This document shows positions 34,164 through 44,391 of a stretch of 64,000 bases of DNA, piece after piece. How positions within the stretch are numbered: the stretch's first letter is position 1; every line of letters begins with the position of its first letter. The stretch is from an uncultured Pseudomonadales bacterium (GTDB taxonomy: Bacteria > Pseudomonadota > Gammaproteobacteria > Pseudomonadales > Cellvibrionaceae), in assembly GCA_947488935.1 (NCBI GenBank), contig CANLBN010000003.1, positions 1 to 64,000 on the forward strand. Reading direction: 5' to 3'. The position numbers and the translations under genes are program-made. The notes under the pieces were generated by a model. That model was not told the origin of the DNA. It worked only from the letters and a program-made list of their open reading frames with translations, and searched no databases.

Positions 34164-34841
34164 ATGGTGGGCTATCTAGATGGGGTATTTGCTAATCATT
34201 CCGATTTAAAGTCTATTATCCTTTTTTTTCATTTGTCCGGTTTGGCATTAGGTGTTGGTGGCGCTTGGTTTTTGGATATCCTGCTTATTAAATTTAGCAA
34301 AGGCCTTATTACAAAAGGTAAGGTAGGTTTAATACATTTTATCTCTCACTTTGTTTTTATCGGTCTTACGTTATTGTGGGTGACTGGCTTATTATTTATT
34401 GCCTATTATTATCTTTATACGCCTGATCTTATGTATAACCCTAAAGTATGGGCGAAAGTCGTTGTCGTATGTGTGTTATCGGTCAATGGATATTTTATAC
34501 ACTCTTATGTGCTGAATAAAATTGAAGGAGGCATTGGAAAGTCATTCTTTGATATTTTTAACCAGAGTGATATAAAGCGACTCGTATTTATTACTGTTAT
34601 TTCTTTTGTCTCTTGGCTTTTTCCTATAGTGCTTGGTGTGAGTAAAACGCTAAACTTTGATGTGCCTGCGCTCACTATCCTTAGCTACTACGCTGGCACC
34701 TTATTTATAGGTCTTCTTGTGGCTAATGCGATCGTATTTATTGCGATGCTAACGTTAAAGTGGAATGGGTCTATCAATGCATTAAAAGCAAAAAAGACAA
34801 GAGCTTCAAGCGAAAAACGTAAACTAATGGCGGTTGGCTAG
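34164..34841 (+). CDS. Polytopic membrane protein of unknown function
   Basis: 225 residues from the ATG at 34164, with TTGGAG six bases before it (TTG at 34152 is also in frame). About six hydrophobic segments, the first reading LSGLALGVGGAWFLDILLI, resemble small membrane proteins of the CopD/DUF2214 style. A tail of Lys/Arg lies on the cytoplasmic side. Genomic context gives no function. Confidence 0.65.
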   Translation: MVGYLDGVFANHSDLKSIILFFHLSGLALGVGGAWFLDILLIKFSKGLITKGKVGLIHFISHFVFIGLTLLWVTGLLFIAYYYLYTPDLMYNPKVWAKVVVVCVLSVNGYFIHSYVLNKIEGGIGKSFFDIFNQSDIKRLVFITVISFVSWLFPIVLGVSKTLNFDVPALTILSYYAGTLFIGLLVANAIVFIAMLTLKWNGSINALKAKKTRASSEKRKLMAVG

Positions 34842-34896
34842 CGCTCTTAATTGAATGTTGGTTGAATCGGTAGAGCGATACTTAACGACGCTATGT

Positions 34897-35625
34897 TTAT
34901 CCTCGTCCTACGAAAGGCATTTGGTTTGCCATAATCGTCATCGATAAAATATTAGTGCTTAGCGGTAGCTGGGCCATATGCAATACGGCATTGGCAGCGT
35001 CGCTAACGTTCATTGTTGGCATTTCTCCGCCGTGTTGTATTAGGTTTTCTATCAGCTCGGTTCTTGCGTTTCCGATATCAAGTTGACCGCAACATATGTT
35101 TAAGTCGCGGCCATCTAGTGCAATACTTTTAGTTAGACCGGTAATGGCGTGTTTGGTCGAGGAGTAAGCGGCAGAGTGCGGCCTTGGTGTACTTGCCGAA
35201 ATAGAGCCGTTATTAATAATACGCCCGCCATTGCTAAGCATATGGCGAAACGCTTCGCGAGCACAGATAAACATGCCGGTTAAGTTAATATCAACTGATG
35301 ACTGCCATGCCTCAAGTGATATTTGATCAAAGCGCGAGCCTACGGGAAAAATACCAGCGTTATTAAATAATACATCTATACCACCAAAGTGCTTAGCCGC
35401 TTGCGCAAAGCTTTTTGCAACCAAGTTCTCGTCGGTAACGTCACAGGCTATGCTTAGCGCATTATTGTAATTGGCGCTTATTTCTTCGAGTTTGTCTAAA
35501 CGCCGCGCTAATAACACAACGTTCCAGCCAGCTTCTAAAAATACACCCGCGGTAGCAGCGCCAATACCGCTGCTGGCACCTGTGATCACGATCGTTTTTG
35601 CTGTCGTTGGCAAGTTGGCCTCCAT
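34897..35625 (-). CDS. Short-chain dehydrogenase/reductase
   Basis: 242 residues. Cofactor motif TGASSGIG (15-22), NNAG (88-91), active-site Ser (141 or 143), Tyr154 and Lys158 (YSSTK) are all present, so it should be an active NAD(P)-dependent oxidoreductase. The acidic/Arg pattern after strand 2 (LLARRLDKL) suggests NADPH. Substrate unknown. It follows sbmA by 15 bases on the same strand and is probably co-transcribed with it. Confidence 0.88.
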   Translation of the reverse strand: MEANLPTTAKTIVITGASSGIGAATAGVFLEAGWNVVLLARRLDKLEEISANYNNALSIACDVTDENLVAKSFAQAAKHFGGIDVLFNNAGIFPVGSRFDQISLEAWQSSVDINLTGMFICAREAFRHMLSNGGRIINNGSISASTPRPHSAAYSSTKHAITGLTKSIALDGRDLNICCGQLDIGNARTELIENLIQHGGEMPTMNVSDAANAVLHMAQLPLSTNILSMTIMANQMPFVGRG

Positions 35626-35640
35626 GTTTGAATATCGTTC

Positions 35641-36882
35641 TTATTGAGATTCTTTTGCTAAAAATTCTTGATCAATATCGGGCAGTGGTTCGTGATGTAT
35701 AGCCGCCTCGAAAGATGTGAGACGTTTGTAAACAGAAAGCAGCTCGACGATTGTGGTCCACGAGTTAACCAAGTATTGAAACGAGTTACTGACCTGATTA
35801 AAAGCGGTAAGTATCTGTTGAAGTATACCAAAGGTAATTGCACCTGCTGCAATGGTTGGGATAAGTATGATATACACAAAAATATTATCGGCTTGTAAAT
35901 AGAGGCTGCGTGCCACATTAAAGTACATATAGTGAAAATAAAGCCTAAAATAATTTCTGCGAACATTTAAAAATAGTTCTTGCAGTGTTGGTGGTTGTGC
36001 GCGTTCATGGTTGTCTTCTCCGTAAACTAATTCTTTACGATACGCTGCCTCAACACGTTGGTTTTTGAATTCTAGTCCAGGCAGCTTTATGCCTACTAGT
36101 GCAAGGAGCCCTGTGCCAAATATCGACCAGATAATTGCGGCGGTAAATAATGGATAGGGAATAACTCCAACGACGGGTAACTCGCTGACATATTGTGATA
36201 GTGACCAAAGTACGGGTAAGAAGGCAAAAAGTGTCATTACAGCATCAATCAGTGCAACGCCTAAGTTTTCCATAATGGTCGCAAAACGCATGGTATCTTC
36301 CTGTACACGCTGTGACGCGCCTTCTATGTGGCGAACATTTTCCCATTGACCAGTATAATAATCGTTCATTGCTGTGCGCCAACGAAATATATAGTGGCTA
36401 ACCAAAAAGCGTGTAACAACAAATACAAAGATTGCGAGAAAGGCGATCTCGGCAAAAATAATAATCAAATCATAGAGGCGCTCTGCGGTAACATCAGAGT
36501 CTTTTGAGAGTGCATTTTGAACGTCATCAAAAAATGGTCTGCGCCAGTTATTAATAGCTACAGAGACCTGCACCGAAAAATACGTCGAAAATAAGATAAG
36601 TGCCGAGCCCAGTATGGACCAAATTTGCCACTTATGAGGAGCAACTTTGAACCAAAATCCCGCAAATAAGCCGATGGCGACAATATAGTAGCCATAAAAT
36701 AAGATAAAGGAATCGGTGACAAAATGACCGAGGCCAATCACGGGTTTTGAATCATCGACTACCAAGCCAAAGAGGTTGCCTATAGAGTCATTAAAGTTGT
36801 ACCAAATAATACTGGTGATAGCGGCCCATAAAACTACGGAGATAAAAAACCATTTGGGGTTTGGAAAAAAGGATTTAAACAT
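35641..36882 (-). CDS. sbmA: SbmA/BacA-family peptide transporter
   Basis: 413 residues, normal for SbmA. It starts [20 protein letters not shown], very close to known SbmA, and has about seven membrane segments. The conserved [20 protein letters not shown] and [15 protein letters not shown] motifs are present. SbmA imports proline-rich antimicrobial peptides, microcins B17/J25 and bleomycin using the proton gradient. There is no ATPase domain, as expected for the family. Confidence 0.93.
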   Translation of the reverse strand: MFKSFFPNPKWFFISVVLWAAITSIIWYNFNDSIGNLFGLVVDDSKPVIGLGHFVTDSFILFYGYYIVAIGLFAGFWFKVAPHKWQIWSILGSALILFSTYFSVQVSVAINNWRRPFFDDVQNALSKDSDVTAERLYDLIIIFAEIAFLAIFVFVVTRFLVSHYIFRWRTAMNDYYTGQWENVRHIEGASQRVQEDTMRFATIMENLGVALIDAVMTLFAFLPVLWSLSQYVSELPVVGVIPYPLFTAAIIWSIFGTGLLALVGIKLPGLEFKNQRVEAAYRKELVYGEDNHERAQPPTLQELFLNVRRNYFRLYFHYMYFNVARSLYLQADNIFVYIILIPTIAAGAITFGILQQILTAFNQVSNSFQYLVNSWTTIVELLSVYKRLTSFEAAIHHEPLPDIDQEFLAKESQ

Positions 36883-37287
36883 AGGTCAATTCTTTTTGTA
36901 TTGTTGTTATTTCTTGTTAAAAATTGTTATATAAATATATGTGGTTAGATCAGACACATAAATAACATATAAATTCAGCGCCGGTAATTATATAGGATTA
37001 AGGGCTGTTTTATTGGGCGATTCACATTTTGAGAGCTATTTGGCTGGAAAAAGACTGTATGGCTTATTATAGGATCTAACACCGGTATAAAGTCGTAGGA
37101 AACTGTTATGTTATTATAGCTTTAGTTGCGTATCTCCCTTGAAAATGTATTTGTTGGCCTCATTTACCAAGGTGTTAAGTTTTTAATCTATGCTGATGTA
37201 ACATCTAGTGTGTTACGTGGGTTAGCAAGCACTCGCTAACACAGACGAATTTACATAATTACTACTATCATAAATAGGATAAAACTC
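36883..37287. other. Divergent intergenic region between sbmA and sodB
   Basis: 405 bases with no gene. It must hold the promoters of both neighbours. It is AT-rich; the only distinct feature I see is the inverted repeat at 37221-37240. Confidence 0.6.
37221..37240. promoter_or_regulatory. Quasi-palindrome upstream of sodB (possible operator)
   Basis: GTTAGC (37221-37226) and GCTAAC (37235-37240) with an 8-base centre; 16 of 20 positions are symmetric. It lies ~48 bases before the sodB start codon. This is the size of a TetR- or similar dimer site, but no regulator is identified. It could instead be a 5' mRNA hairpin. Confidence 0.35.
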
Positions 37288-37866
37288 ATGTCATTCGAAT
37301 TACCTGCTCTACCTTACGAAAAAAATGCCCTTGAGCCGCATATCTCATCTGAAACTCTCGATTTTCATTATGGTAAACATCATCAAACTTATGTAACTAA
37401 GTTGAATGGTTTGGTTCCAGGTACCGAGTTTGAAGGCAAAAGCCTTGAAGATATTATTACTTCATCTTCTGGTGGTGTATTTAATAATGCTGCACAAATC
37501 TGGAATCACACATTTTACTGGAATTGCCTAAGCCCTAACGGTGGTGGCGCAGCCAGCGGTGCGCTGGGTGATGCAATTACAGCAAAATGGGGTAGTTATG
37601 AGAAGTTTGTTGAAGACTTTTCAGATAAAGCGGTTAATAACTTTGGCTCTAGTTGGACTTGGTTAGTTAAAAATGCGGCTGGTGAACTAGAGATCGTTAA
37701 CACCAGTAATGCGGGTTGCCCATTAACCGATGGTGTAACACCGTTATTAACGTGTGATCTTTGGGAACACGCCTACTACATCGATTACCGTAACGCTCGC
37801 CCTAAGTACTTAGAGGCGTTCTGGAATTTAGTTAACTGGGATTTTGCCGGTAGCAATTTTTCTTAA
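37288..37866 (+). CDS. sodB: Iron superoxide dismutase
   Basis: 192 residues. Metal ligands His27, His74, Asp157 and His161 fall at the same numbers as in E. coli SodB, and Gln70 in [12 protein letters not shown] is the Fe-type signature. It is cytoplasmic, with no signal peptide, and converts superoxide to H2O2 and O2. Monocistronic: it has its own intergenic region and a strong terminator. No Fur site was identified with confidence. Confidence 0.97.
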   Translation: MSFELPALPYEKNALEPHISSETLDFHYGKHHQTYVTKLNGLVPGTEFEGKSLEDIITSSSGGVFNNAAQIWNHTFYWNCLSPNGGGAASGALGDAITAKWGSYEKFVEDFSDKAVNNFGSSWTWLVKNAAGELEIVNTSNAGCPLTDGVTPLLTCDLWEHAYYIDYRNARPKYLEAFWNLVNWDFAGSNFS

Positions 37867-37887
37867 GACTAGTTTTATAAGAGTTAA

Positions 37888-37916
37888 ATAAAAAGCCCGC
37901 ATATGCGGGCTTTTTT
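37888..37916 (+). terminator. Rho-independent terminator of sodB
   Basis: A perfect palindrome centred at 37902/37903 (AAAAGCCCGCAT and its complement) is followed by a T run. Because it is symmetric with A and T tracts, it can also stop the convergent DHH gene. Confidence 0.93.
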
Positions 37917-37952
37917 GTACCTCGAAGACTACTGTTATATACCGTTAGCCCA

Positions 37953-38906
37953 TTATCCGTCTTCGTTAATTTCTTTAATGAGTTCGCCTAATATTGTCTC
38001 TGCATGGCTATGGCCTACTTGGCAGGTGCCTGCGGCCTGATGACCACCCCCACCATATTTAAGCATTAGCTCACCAACGTTGGTTTTAGAGCTGCGATCA
38101 AAGATAGATTTTCCTGTGGCAAATACCGTATTTTGCTTTTGAAAGCCCCACATAACATGTATAGAGATATTGCACTGTGGGAATAATGCATAGATAACAA
38201 AGCGATTACCCGCATGGATGACCTCTTGGTCGCGCAAATCCAGTACAACCAAGTTATCGTGTACTGTAGTGCATTCTTTTAGCTGTTTTTGGAAAAGTGC
38301 ATTTTGCTCGTTATATAAGTCAATACGTTCAACAACGTCGGGTAATTTCATGATGTTATCTATCGTATTGTTTCGACAATAGTCGATAAGGTCCATCATC
38401 AGGTTATAGTTGGAGATTCTAAATTCCCTAAAGCGCCCAAGGCCTGTGCGAGCATCCATCAAAAAATTGAGCAAATCCCAGCCTTCGGGGTTGAGTACTT
38501 GCTCTTTATTAAATTGTGCTGAATCACCTCTATCGCAGGCATCCATCATCTCTTGCCATGTGTCAGGAAATACGTCCAGACCACCATAGTGCTTCCAGAC
38601 AACGCGTGCCGCCGATGGTGCATCCGGGTCAATAATATGATTGTCGTGTTTTTTGTTGCGCAAGGTCTCTGAAAGGTGATGATCAAATGCCAAATGAATG
38701 CCATTTACATAGGGTAGATTGGTCGATATATCATTATCGCTAACGGTGATTTTGCCGTCTTGCATGTCTTTGGGGTGTACGAAGGTAATATCGTCTATTA
38801 GCTCTAAATGTTTTAACAATACGGCACAAACTAGGCCATCGAAATCACTGCGAGTAATGAGTCTAAATTTTTTATCAGTTTTGTTGAGTGCTGCACTATT
38901 TGTCAT
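37953..38906 (-). CDS. DHH/DHHA1-family phosphoesterase
   Basis: 317 residues. RSDFDGLVCA at ~19-28 and FDHH (74-77) supply metal ligands, and the C-terminal GGGGHQAAGTC is the DHHA1 motif. Family members are exopolyphosphatases or nanoRNA/c-di-AMP phosphodiesterases of the RecJ superfamily. The exact substrate cannot be assigned. Soluble, no signal peptide. It is convergent with sodB and shares its terminator region. Confidence 0.88.
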   Translation of the reverse strand: MTNSAALNKTDKKFRLITRSDFDGLVCAVLLKHLELIDDITFVHPKDMQDGKITVSDNDISTNLPYVNGIHLAFDHHLSETLRNKKHDNHIIDPDAPSAARVVWKHYGGLDVFPDTWQEMMDACDRGDSAQFNKEQVLNPEGWDLLNFLMDARTGLGRFREFRISNYNLMMDLIDYCRNNTIDNIMKLPDVVERIDLYNEQNALFQKQLKECTTVHDNLVVLDLRDQEVIHAGNRFVIYALFPQCNISIHVMWGFQKQNTVFATGKSIFDRSSKTNVGELMLKYGGGGHQAAGTCQVGHSHAETILGELIKEINEDG

Positions 38907-39262
38907 AATCGCTCTACCATGGTGTGAGGGTTCTTTTATCTAATAAAAAGTATAGACGAGCTTGAGATGGGTGTTATATCGAATTATTCTTTTGATGGGG
39001 TAGAACAAAACTTTTTATAAGGCATGGATAAAAAGCTTTAAAATACAATAGCTTATAGCTGAATATTCGTTGTCAATATTTATGCGGCACTTACTAGTGT
39101 GTGGTTGCGGGAATCATGTCCGTATTCGCCATTGATACCTTTGATTTACCGATATTGACTAAGGCAATACAAAAGGTGTTCTTTTTTTATTCTTCTTTCT
39201 GTAGAGTTAACTATTTAGCCTTCTAATAATACGGCGTAGAGTGGCGATGGAGGTAGGCACTT
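38907..39262. other. Divergent intergenic region before the DUF3080 gene
   Basis: 356 bases without a supported gene. A 36-codon frame at 39116-39226 (MSVFAIDTFDLPILTKAIQ...) has no ribosome site. Its first residues faintly recall CCDC90/DUF1640-type N-termini, so it may be a remnant. A GGAGG at ~39249 serves the next gene. Confidence 0.45.
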
Positions 39263-40321
39263 TTGGCAGTTTGTAAATACTTAGTGATTTTACTGTTTGC
39301 CGCTTTATTGGTGTCGTGTAATGGGCCTAAAAGTGCAGAGGATATCTTCGATAATTATATCTATCGCCTATCGAATGTTTTGGGTGTTGAGAGAGACGAG
39401 ATTACACAGAAGTCTCTCAAGCAATTGGCACCACTAAAACGCTATCCGGTACGCCGTGAACTAACCCACGATATAGCGCCAGTAAAGATAAATTTACTCG
39501 ACTTCCTAAAGTTATCTACCTGTAATTTACAGCGGCACGTAGGCCAGCGTAATAGCAGTTTAGGCCGCGTGTTACAGCCTTCGCAGCGTATGCTCTATGA
39601 GTATAAATTTATTCATTTAGGTAAAGAGTGCTTACAGCAGTTAGATAAGTCGTCTGAGCTATTTCGTGTGCTTGAGATATCTGTGGATAGTAAGCGTGAA
39701 CAACTACCCATTATTCGCTGGAATGCAACATTTGCAAGCAAGGAGTTTTCGACACTGTTTTCGTTGAGTGTCAACCCTTTAGATGTTGAAAATGTCGCTA
39801 TAATGCCCACACAATTGTATGGCGCGCTAGATACTATTAAGCACTATACGCAAACCGATTTGCTCCTTGCCTCCGATGAGGAAAAACTAGAGCAAGCATT
39901 TAGTGTAATTGCATCTTCTAGGCGGCTGGGTGAAATCAGAGACTCTATGAGGCTCGTGCAGCATTTTCTGGCACAAGCTGATGCTATTTTAGGCGCAAGG
40001 CTATCGAGTAGGCCATTGTGCTTGCAACAAAAACCGAATAAAAAATTTGATGTTCTCCAAGTTGTGTTTACAAAATTTTATATTGGCGAGATACAGCCCT
40101 ATATAAGCAAATTACATCAGCAGGCAGAGGCTTTGTTGACACGTATTGATCGTTTGTCTACAGGCCATGCAAACTCATCTATAGTATTCACAGAATTTTG
40201 GGAAGCTGCTTTTTTGTCGGATGAGAGCGAGTGGAATTTATTTAACCAATCAATTAAGCAGCATACTCATAGCTGGCAGCGGCTGCTGGATCAATGTGGA
40301 CGCCTACCCGGTGGCTCTTAA
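39263..40321 (+). CDS. DUF3080-family lipoprotein
   Basis: 352 residues from TTG, with GGAGG about 10 bases upstream. The signal peptide ends in a lipobox (LLVSC, Cys ~19), so it should be a membrane-anchored lipoprotein. The body is helical, with SAEDIFDNYIYRLSNVLGVE and a long C-terminal helix typical of DUF3080, a gammaproteobacterial family of unknown role. Its last four bases overlap the end of the convergent DUF3429 gene. Confidence 0.78.
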   Translation: MAVCKYLVILLFAALLVSCNGPKSAEDIFDNYIYRLSNVLGVERDEITQKSLKQLAPLKRYPVRRELTHDIAPVKINLLDFLKLSTCNLQRHVGQRNSSLGRVLQPSQRMLYEYKFIHLGKECLQQLDKSSELFRVLEISVDSKREQLPIIRWNATFASKEFSTLFSLSVNPLDVENVAIMPTQLYGALDTIKHYTQTDLLLASDEEKLEQAFSVIASSRRLGEIRDSMRLVQHFLAQADAILGARLSSRPLCLQQKPNKKFDVLQVVFTKFYIGEIQPYISKLHQQAEALLTRIDRLSTGHANSSIVFTEFWEAAFLSDESEWNLFNQSIKQHTHSWQRLLDQCGRLPGGS

Positions 40322-40845
40322 GCCCTAATAATATTCAGTACTGTGAGCATATGACAAGCGATAACAATAAAAGTGATTTTATGTCGAAGTGCTTGATACC
40401 ACAAAGGGTACAGAGTATTAATTGTTTTCTTTTCCCACAGTAAAAGTAACAAAAACCCCACTAACATTAGCCCTGTCGCATATAGAGGTGCTAGAAAATA
40501 GCAGACCACAGGCCATAGAGAAAAGATAATAGCGCTATGAATATAACGTGAGTTACGCTCCTTACTAGGGTTGCCTTGCGATGGCTGGTCATCGGCTGTG
40601 GTATTTTGTGATACAACAAATAAAGCAATTGCCCAAAGGGCACCGGCTAAAAAAGAAAAGATGATCGATGAATATAATAAAAAAGCCTTGATAAAAAGCG
40701 GTTCGTAATCGATCAATACCCAAGGGCCAAATGCACCCATAAAAAAAGGCAGCAAGCCTAAATACATATAATTGGTGATGGTACTTTGGTGATTATCCAA
40801 AAGCGGTTTGTTTACAATGGTTGAATGGGTTGGTTTGATCATCAA
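40318..40845 (-). CDS. DUF3429-family membrane protein
   Basis: 175 residues with about five membrane helices; YMYLGLLPFFMGAFGPWVLI and FSFLAGALWAIALF are the conserved DUF3429 start. Function unknown. Convergent with and overlapping the DUF3080 gene by four bases. Confidence 0.82.
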   Translation of the reverse strand: MMIKPTHSTIVNKPLLDNHQSTITNYMYLGLLPFFMGAFGPWVLIDYEPLFIKAFLLYSSIIFSFLAGALWAIALFVVSQNTTADDQPSQGNPSKERNSRYIHSAIIFSLWPVVCYFLAPLYATGLMLVGFLLLLLWEKKTINTLYPLWYQALRHKITFIVIACHMLTVLNIIRA

Positions 40846-41369
40846 GGACTCTCGTTGTTCGCTAGACTTGGATTATACCTCTATGCGAACTTATACGGTG
40901 TGTTCGTTGGGTAAGTAGGCCGATCATTATTGTGAGCTACTGTGACCTATAAGCCGAGTATGTGCATATAATACCCGACGGGGTGCTTTATACTGGCAAT
41001 ATTTTAATTTATACGGCCGGTTCCCCATAATCAGCTTGTATACGGTTAATAGAGATAAAAAATGGTGCCATTCGTCTATAACTGAGATTTTATGGCTCAA
41101 TATATGTATATAATATGTACGGTGTTTCTGCTTTAAAGTATAAGGAAATCTAAGGTTGATTTCATTTAAATGAATGACTCCCTATTTGTGTAAGTTATCG
41201 TTTACACATAAAGCGACTATAAAATAATAAGTGCTATATTAATCAATAGCATCATTAGATGCGTCATTAAATCTACCGCGAGATCGGTATGATTTTAATC
41301 GTTTTAATCGATAGTTTTCGTGGATAACCTAATAAAATGGCTGTTTATAAAAAAGGTCGGGATGTACAA
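40846..41369. other. Long intergenic region upstream of yejA
   Basis: About 520 bases, AT-rich, divergent between the DUF3429 gene and yejA. No open frame or RNA gene could be supported. It contains several short A/T-rich repeats and presumably the yejABEF promoter, which I could not place confidently. Confidence 0.5.
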
Positions 41370-43214
41370 ATGAATGCGACCTTCTTAAATTTCGCGTTAA
41401 TAAGCTGCCTTATTCTGCTAAATACCTACTCAATCAAGGTCTATGCTGCATTTGATGTGGTTAAAAGCCATGCAATTGCTATTCATGGCGAGCCTAAATA
41501 CCCTGTTGATTTTACCCACTTTGACTATACATCGTTGGAGGCTAAAAAAGGCGGCACCTTACGTTTAGCGGGTAAGGGTACCTTCGATAGCTTAAATGAA
41601 TATATTGCCAAGGGCAGTCCTGCCGATAATCTTGCACTTGTGTACGATACCTTAATGGTGACCTCTGCAGATGAGCCCTTTACTCAATATGGCCTAATTG
41701 CACATAAGGTTGAGTATCCTGAGGATAGGAGTTGGGTGATTTTTCACTTACGCCCAGAAGCTTATTTTCGCGACGGACATCCTATCGACGCCGATGATGT
41801 TGTCTTTAGCTACAACCTCTTGCTCGAAAAGGGCAGCCCTATTTATAAGTTTTACTACCAAGACGTTATTGCTGTAGAGGCCTTAGATGCCTTTAAAGTT
41901 AAGTTTACTTTTGAGCACACCAATACTCGAGAGTTACCTTTAATTTTAGGTGAGTTACCAGTTTTCCCTAAACATTTTTGGGAGGGGAAAGAGTTTGACA
42001 AGAGCAGTTTAGAGCCGCCATTGGGCAGTGGTCCCTACCGTATTAAATCTGTTGATGCGGGTAGAAATATCACATTTGAAAGGAATTATAATTATTGGGG
42101 GCAAGAGCTTGCGGTTAACCAGGGGCTTTATAATTTCGATATCATTAGTGTCGACTACTACCGTGATAATAATGTGGCTATCGAGGCTATTAAGGCCAAT
42201 GAATATGATTTGCGTTGGGAAAATAGCTCAAAATTTTGGGCAACGGCATATGATGTTTCTGCAATAGATAATAAGCATCTTATTAAGAAGAGTATCAAGC
42301 ATAAGGCTAACAAAGGCATGCAAGCTTTTGTTTATAACTTGCGTAAACCTATTTTTAAAGATCTAGCGTTACGCAAGGCGATTAGCTTTGCCTTTGATTT
42401 TGAATGGTCAAATGAAATGCTATTTTATAATGTGTATAACCGTGCTTATAGCTTTTATTCAAATAGTGAGCTTGCATCCACTGGTCTACCCAGCAATGAT
42501 GAATTGGCGCTTTTAAGTCCATATAAAGACTCGATTCCCGATTCTGTTTTTAAAGAGGCATATTCGCTACCTACAACTGATGGCTCTGGGCATAACCGGC
42601 CTAATTTACGTAACGCAAAAGCTATTCTCGATGATGCTGGATATAAGGTTAAAAAGAATCAGCTTTATAGCCCTAGCGGGCAAAAAGTAAATTTTGAAAT
42701 ATTATTGGTTTCTCCAGGCTTTGAAAGAATAGTCAATCCGTTTATTCGTAGCCTTAAAAAACTGGGTATTTATGTCAATGTACGCCTAGTTGATCGCTCT
42801 CAATATATTAATCGTAAACGCAGTTTTGATTTTGATATGATCGTACACTCTTTTGTCCAGAGTGAATCCCCAGGGGCAGAGCAACATAATTTTTGGGGGT
42901 CTGAGTCGGCCACCATGCATGGTAGTGGTAATTTAGTGGGTGTTGCACATCCGGTTGTCGATGAGCTTGTCGAATATGTTGCTAACGCAGGTTCTCGCGA
43001 AGAATTAGTAACGGCAACTCGTGCACTTGATAGAGTGTTACTACATAATTATTACGCTATTCCTCAATGGTATACTTCTTCATCGCGTATTGTGTATTGG
43101 GATAAATTTAATTTTCCTGAGGTTGCCCCAGTCTATGATCAATATTATAGAAAGGCCATTTATAGTTGGTGGTATAACCCCGAAAAAGCCGCTAAACTCG
43201 AAAACCCCCAATAA
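41370..43214 (+). CDS. yejA: Oligopeptide ABC transporter substrate-binding protein YejA
   Basis: 614 residues from the ATG at 41370, which begins a clear signal peptide (MNATFLNFALISCLILLNTY, cut near VYAAF). An in-frame ATG at 41337 would add 11 charged residues before it. The family-5 binding-protein fold is evident: HGEPKYPVDFTHFDYTSLEA, GTFDSLNEYIAKG, SVDYYRDNNVAIEAIKANEY. YejA captures peptides (microcin C and antimicrobial peptides in relatives) in the periplasm. First gene of yejABEF. Confidence 0.92.
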   Translation: MNATFLNFALISCLILLNTYSIKVYAAFDVVKSHAIAIHGEPKYPVDFTHFDYTSLEAKKGGTLRLAGKGTFDSLNEYIAKGSPADNLALVYDTLMVTSADEPFTQYGLIAHKVEYPEDRSWVIFHLRPEAYFRDGHPIDADDVVFSYNLLLEKGSPIYKFYYQDVIAVEALDAFKVKFTFEHTNTRELPLILGELPVFPKHFWEGKEFDKSSLEPPLGSGPYRIKSVDAGRNITFERNYNYWGQELAVNQGLYNFDIISVDYYRDNNVAIEAIKANEYDLRWENSSKFWATAYDVSAIDNKHLIKKSIKHKANKGMQAFVYNLRKPIFKDLALRKAISFAFDFEWSNEMLFYNVYNRAYSFYSNSELASTGLPSNDELALLSPYKDSIPDSVFKEAYSLPTTDGSGHNRPNLRNAKAILDDAGYKVKKNQLYSPSGQKVNFEILLVSPGFERIVNPFIRSLKKLGIYVNVRLVDRSQYINRKRSFDFDMIVHSFVQSESPGAEQHNFWGSESATMHGSGNLVGVAHPVVDELVEYVANAGSREELVTATRALDRVLLHNYYAIPQWYTSSSRIVYWDKFNFPEVAPVYDQYYRKAIYSWWYNPEKAAKLENPQ

Positions 43215-43232
43215 CACTATTAAAACTTAGCG

Positions 43233-43252
43233 CTGAGTAAGGCATTACTCAG
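43233..43252 (+). other. Intercistronic hairpin between yejA and yejB
   Basis: CTGAGTA (43233-43239) pairs with TACTCAG (43246-43252) across a 6-base loop; no T run follows. Such hairpins after a binding-protein gene often protect the upstream mRNA so that it is made in excess over the permeases. Confidence 0.5.
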
Positions 43253-43300
43253 AGACTCCATAAATGTTATAAAACAAAAAAGAAATAATGCGATAATTCT

Positions 43301-44383
43301 ATGGGCTCTTATATTTTAAGGCGTTTAATGCTGATCATACCTACCTTGCTAGGTATATTGGTGATTAATTTTTGCATTGTTCAAGCCGCTCCAGGTGGCC
43401 CTGTCGAGCAACTAATCGCATCTATTCAAGGTGACGATGCTGGCGATACTGATCGTACGGGTGGTAGTGGCTCTTTTGAGTCATCAAATACTGGCAATTC
43501 AACTTACCGTGGCGCTCAAGGCTTGCCGCCAGAAATTATTGAAGAAATAAAAAAGCTCTACGGTTTTGATAAGCCCGCGCACGTTCGCTTTTTTGATATG
43601 CTAACTAGCTATATTCGATTAGATTTTGGCGATAGCTTTTTTCGTAACGAGTCCGTGACCAATCTCATTTTAGAAAAAATGCCAGTAACGATATCCTTGG
43701 GGCTGTGGAGCACGTTACTGATTTATCTTGTTTCTATTCCTTTGGGTATTTATAAAGCGGTTTCCCATGGTAGTCGTTTTGATGTTTATACAAGCTTCTT
43801 TGTAGTCATCGGTAATGCGATACCGAGTTTCTTGCTGGGTATATTTTTAATTGTTGTCTTTGCTGGAGGCAGTTTTTTAGATTGGTTTCCTTTGCGAGGC
43901 TTAACATCCCCTAACTTTGATGAGCTTTCTTTTTTTGGTAAAATTAAAGACTATTTTTGGCATTTAACACTACCATTGTTGGCCTATACATTAGGCGGCT
44001 TTGCAACATTGACGATGCTGACCAAGAACTCATTTTTGGATGAAATTAATAAGCAATATGTGACAACCGCTAGAGCAAAAGGATTGAGCGAAAATAAGGT
44101 GTTGTATATGCATGTATTTCGCAATGCGATGCTTATTGTTGTGTCGAGCTTCCCCGCTGCTTTTTTGAGTATCTTTATTACAGGTTCTCTATTGATCGAA
44201 GTGATATTTTCACTGGATGGTATTGGCTTGTTGGGTTTTGAGTCGGTTTTAAATAGGGACTACCCTGTAATTTTTGGAACACTGTTTATTTTTACTTTAT
44301 TTGGTTTGATTGTAAAACTGATCTCTGATCTCGTCTATGTGTGGATAGATCCGCGCATAGACTTCGAACGCCAGCAGGGTTAG
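43301..44383 (+). CDS. yejB: Peptide ABC transporter permease YejB
   Basis: 360 residues, six membrane helices. The N-terminal [20 protein letters not shown] and the EAA-loop ([20 protein letters not shown]) are typical of DppB/YejB permeases. Pairs with YejE nine bases downstream. Confidence 0.93.
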   Translation: MGSYILRRLMLIIPTLLGILVINFCIVQAAPGGPVEQLIASIQGDDAGDTDRTGGSGSFESSNTGNSTYRGAQGLPPEIIEEIKKLYGFDKPAHVRFFDMLTSYIRLDFGDSFFRNESVTNLILEKMPVTISLGLWSTLLIYLVSIPLGIYKAVSHGSRFDVYTSFFVVIGNAIPSFLLGIFLIVVFAGGSFLDWFPLRGLTSPNFDELSFFGKIKDYFWHLTLPLLAYTLGGFATLTMLTKNSFLDEINKQYVTTARAKGLSENKVLYMHVFRNAMLIVVSSFPAAFLSIFITGSLLIEVIFSLDGIGLLGFESVLNRDYPVIFGTLFIFTLFGLIVKLISDLVYVWIDPRIDFERQQG

Positions 44384-44391
44384 CGAGACGT

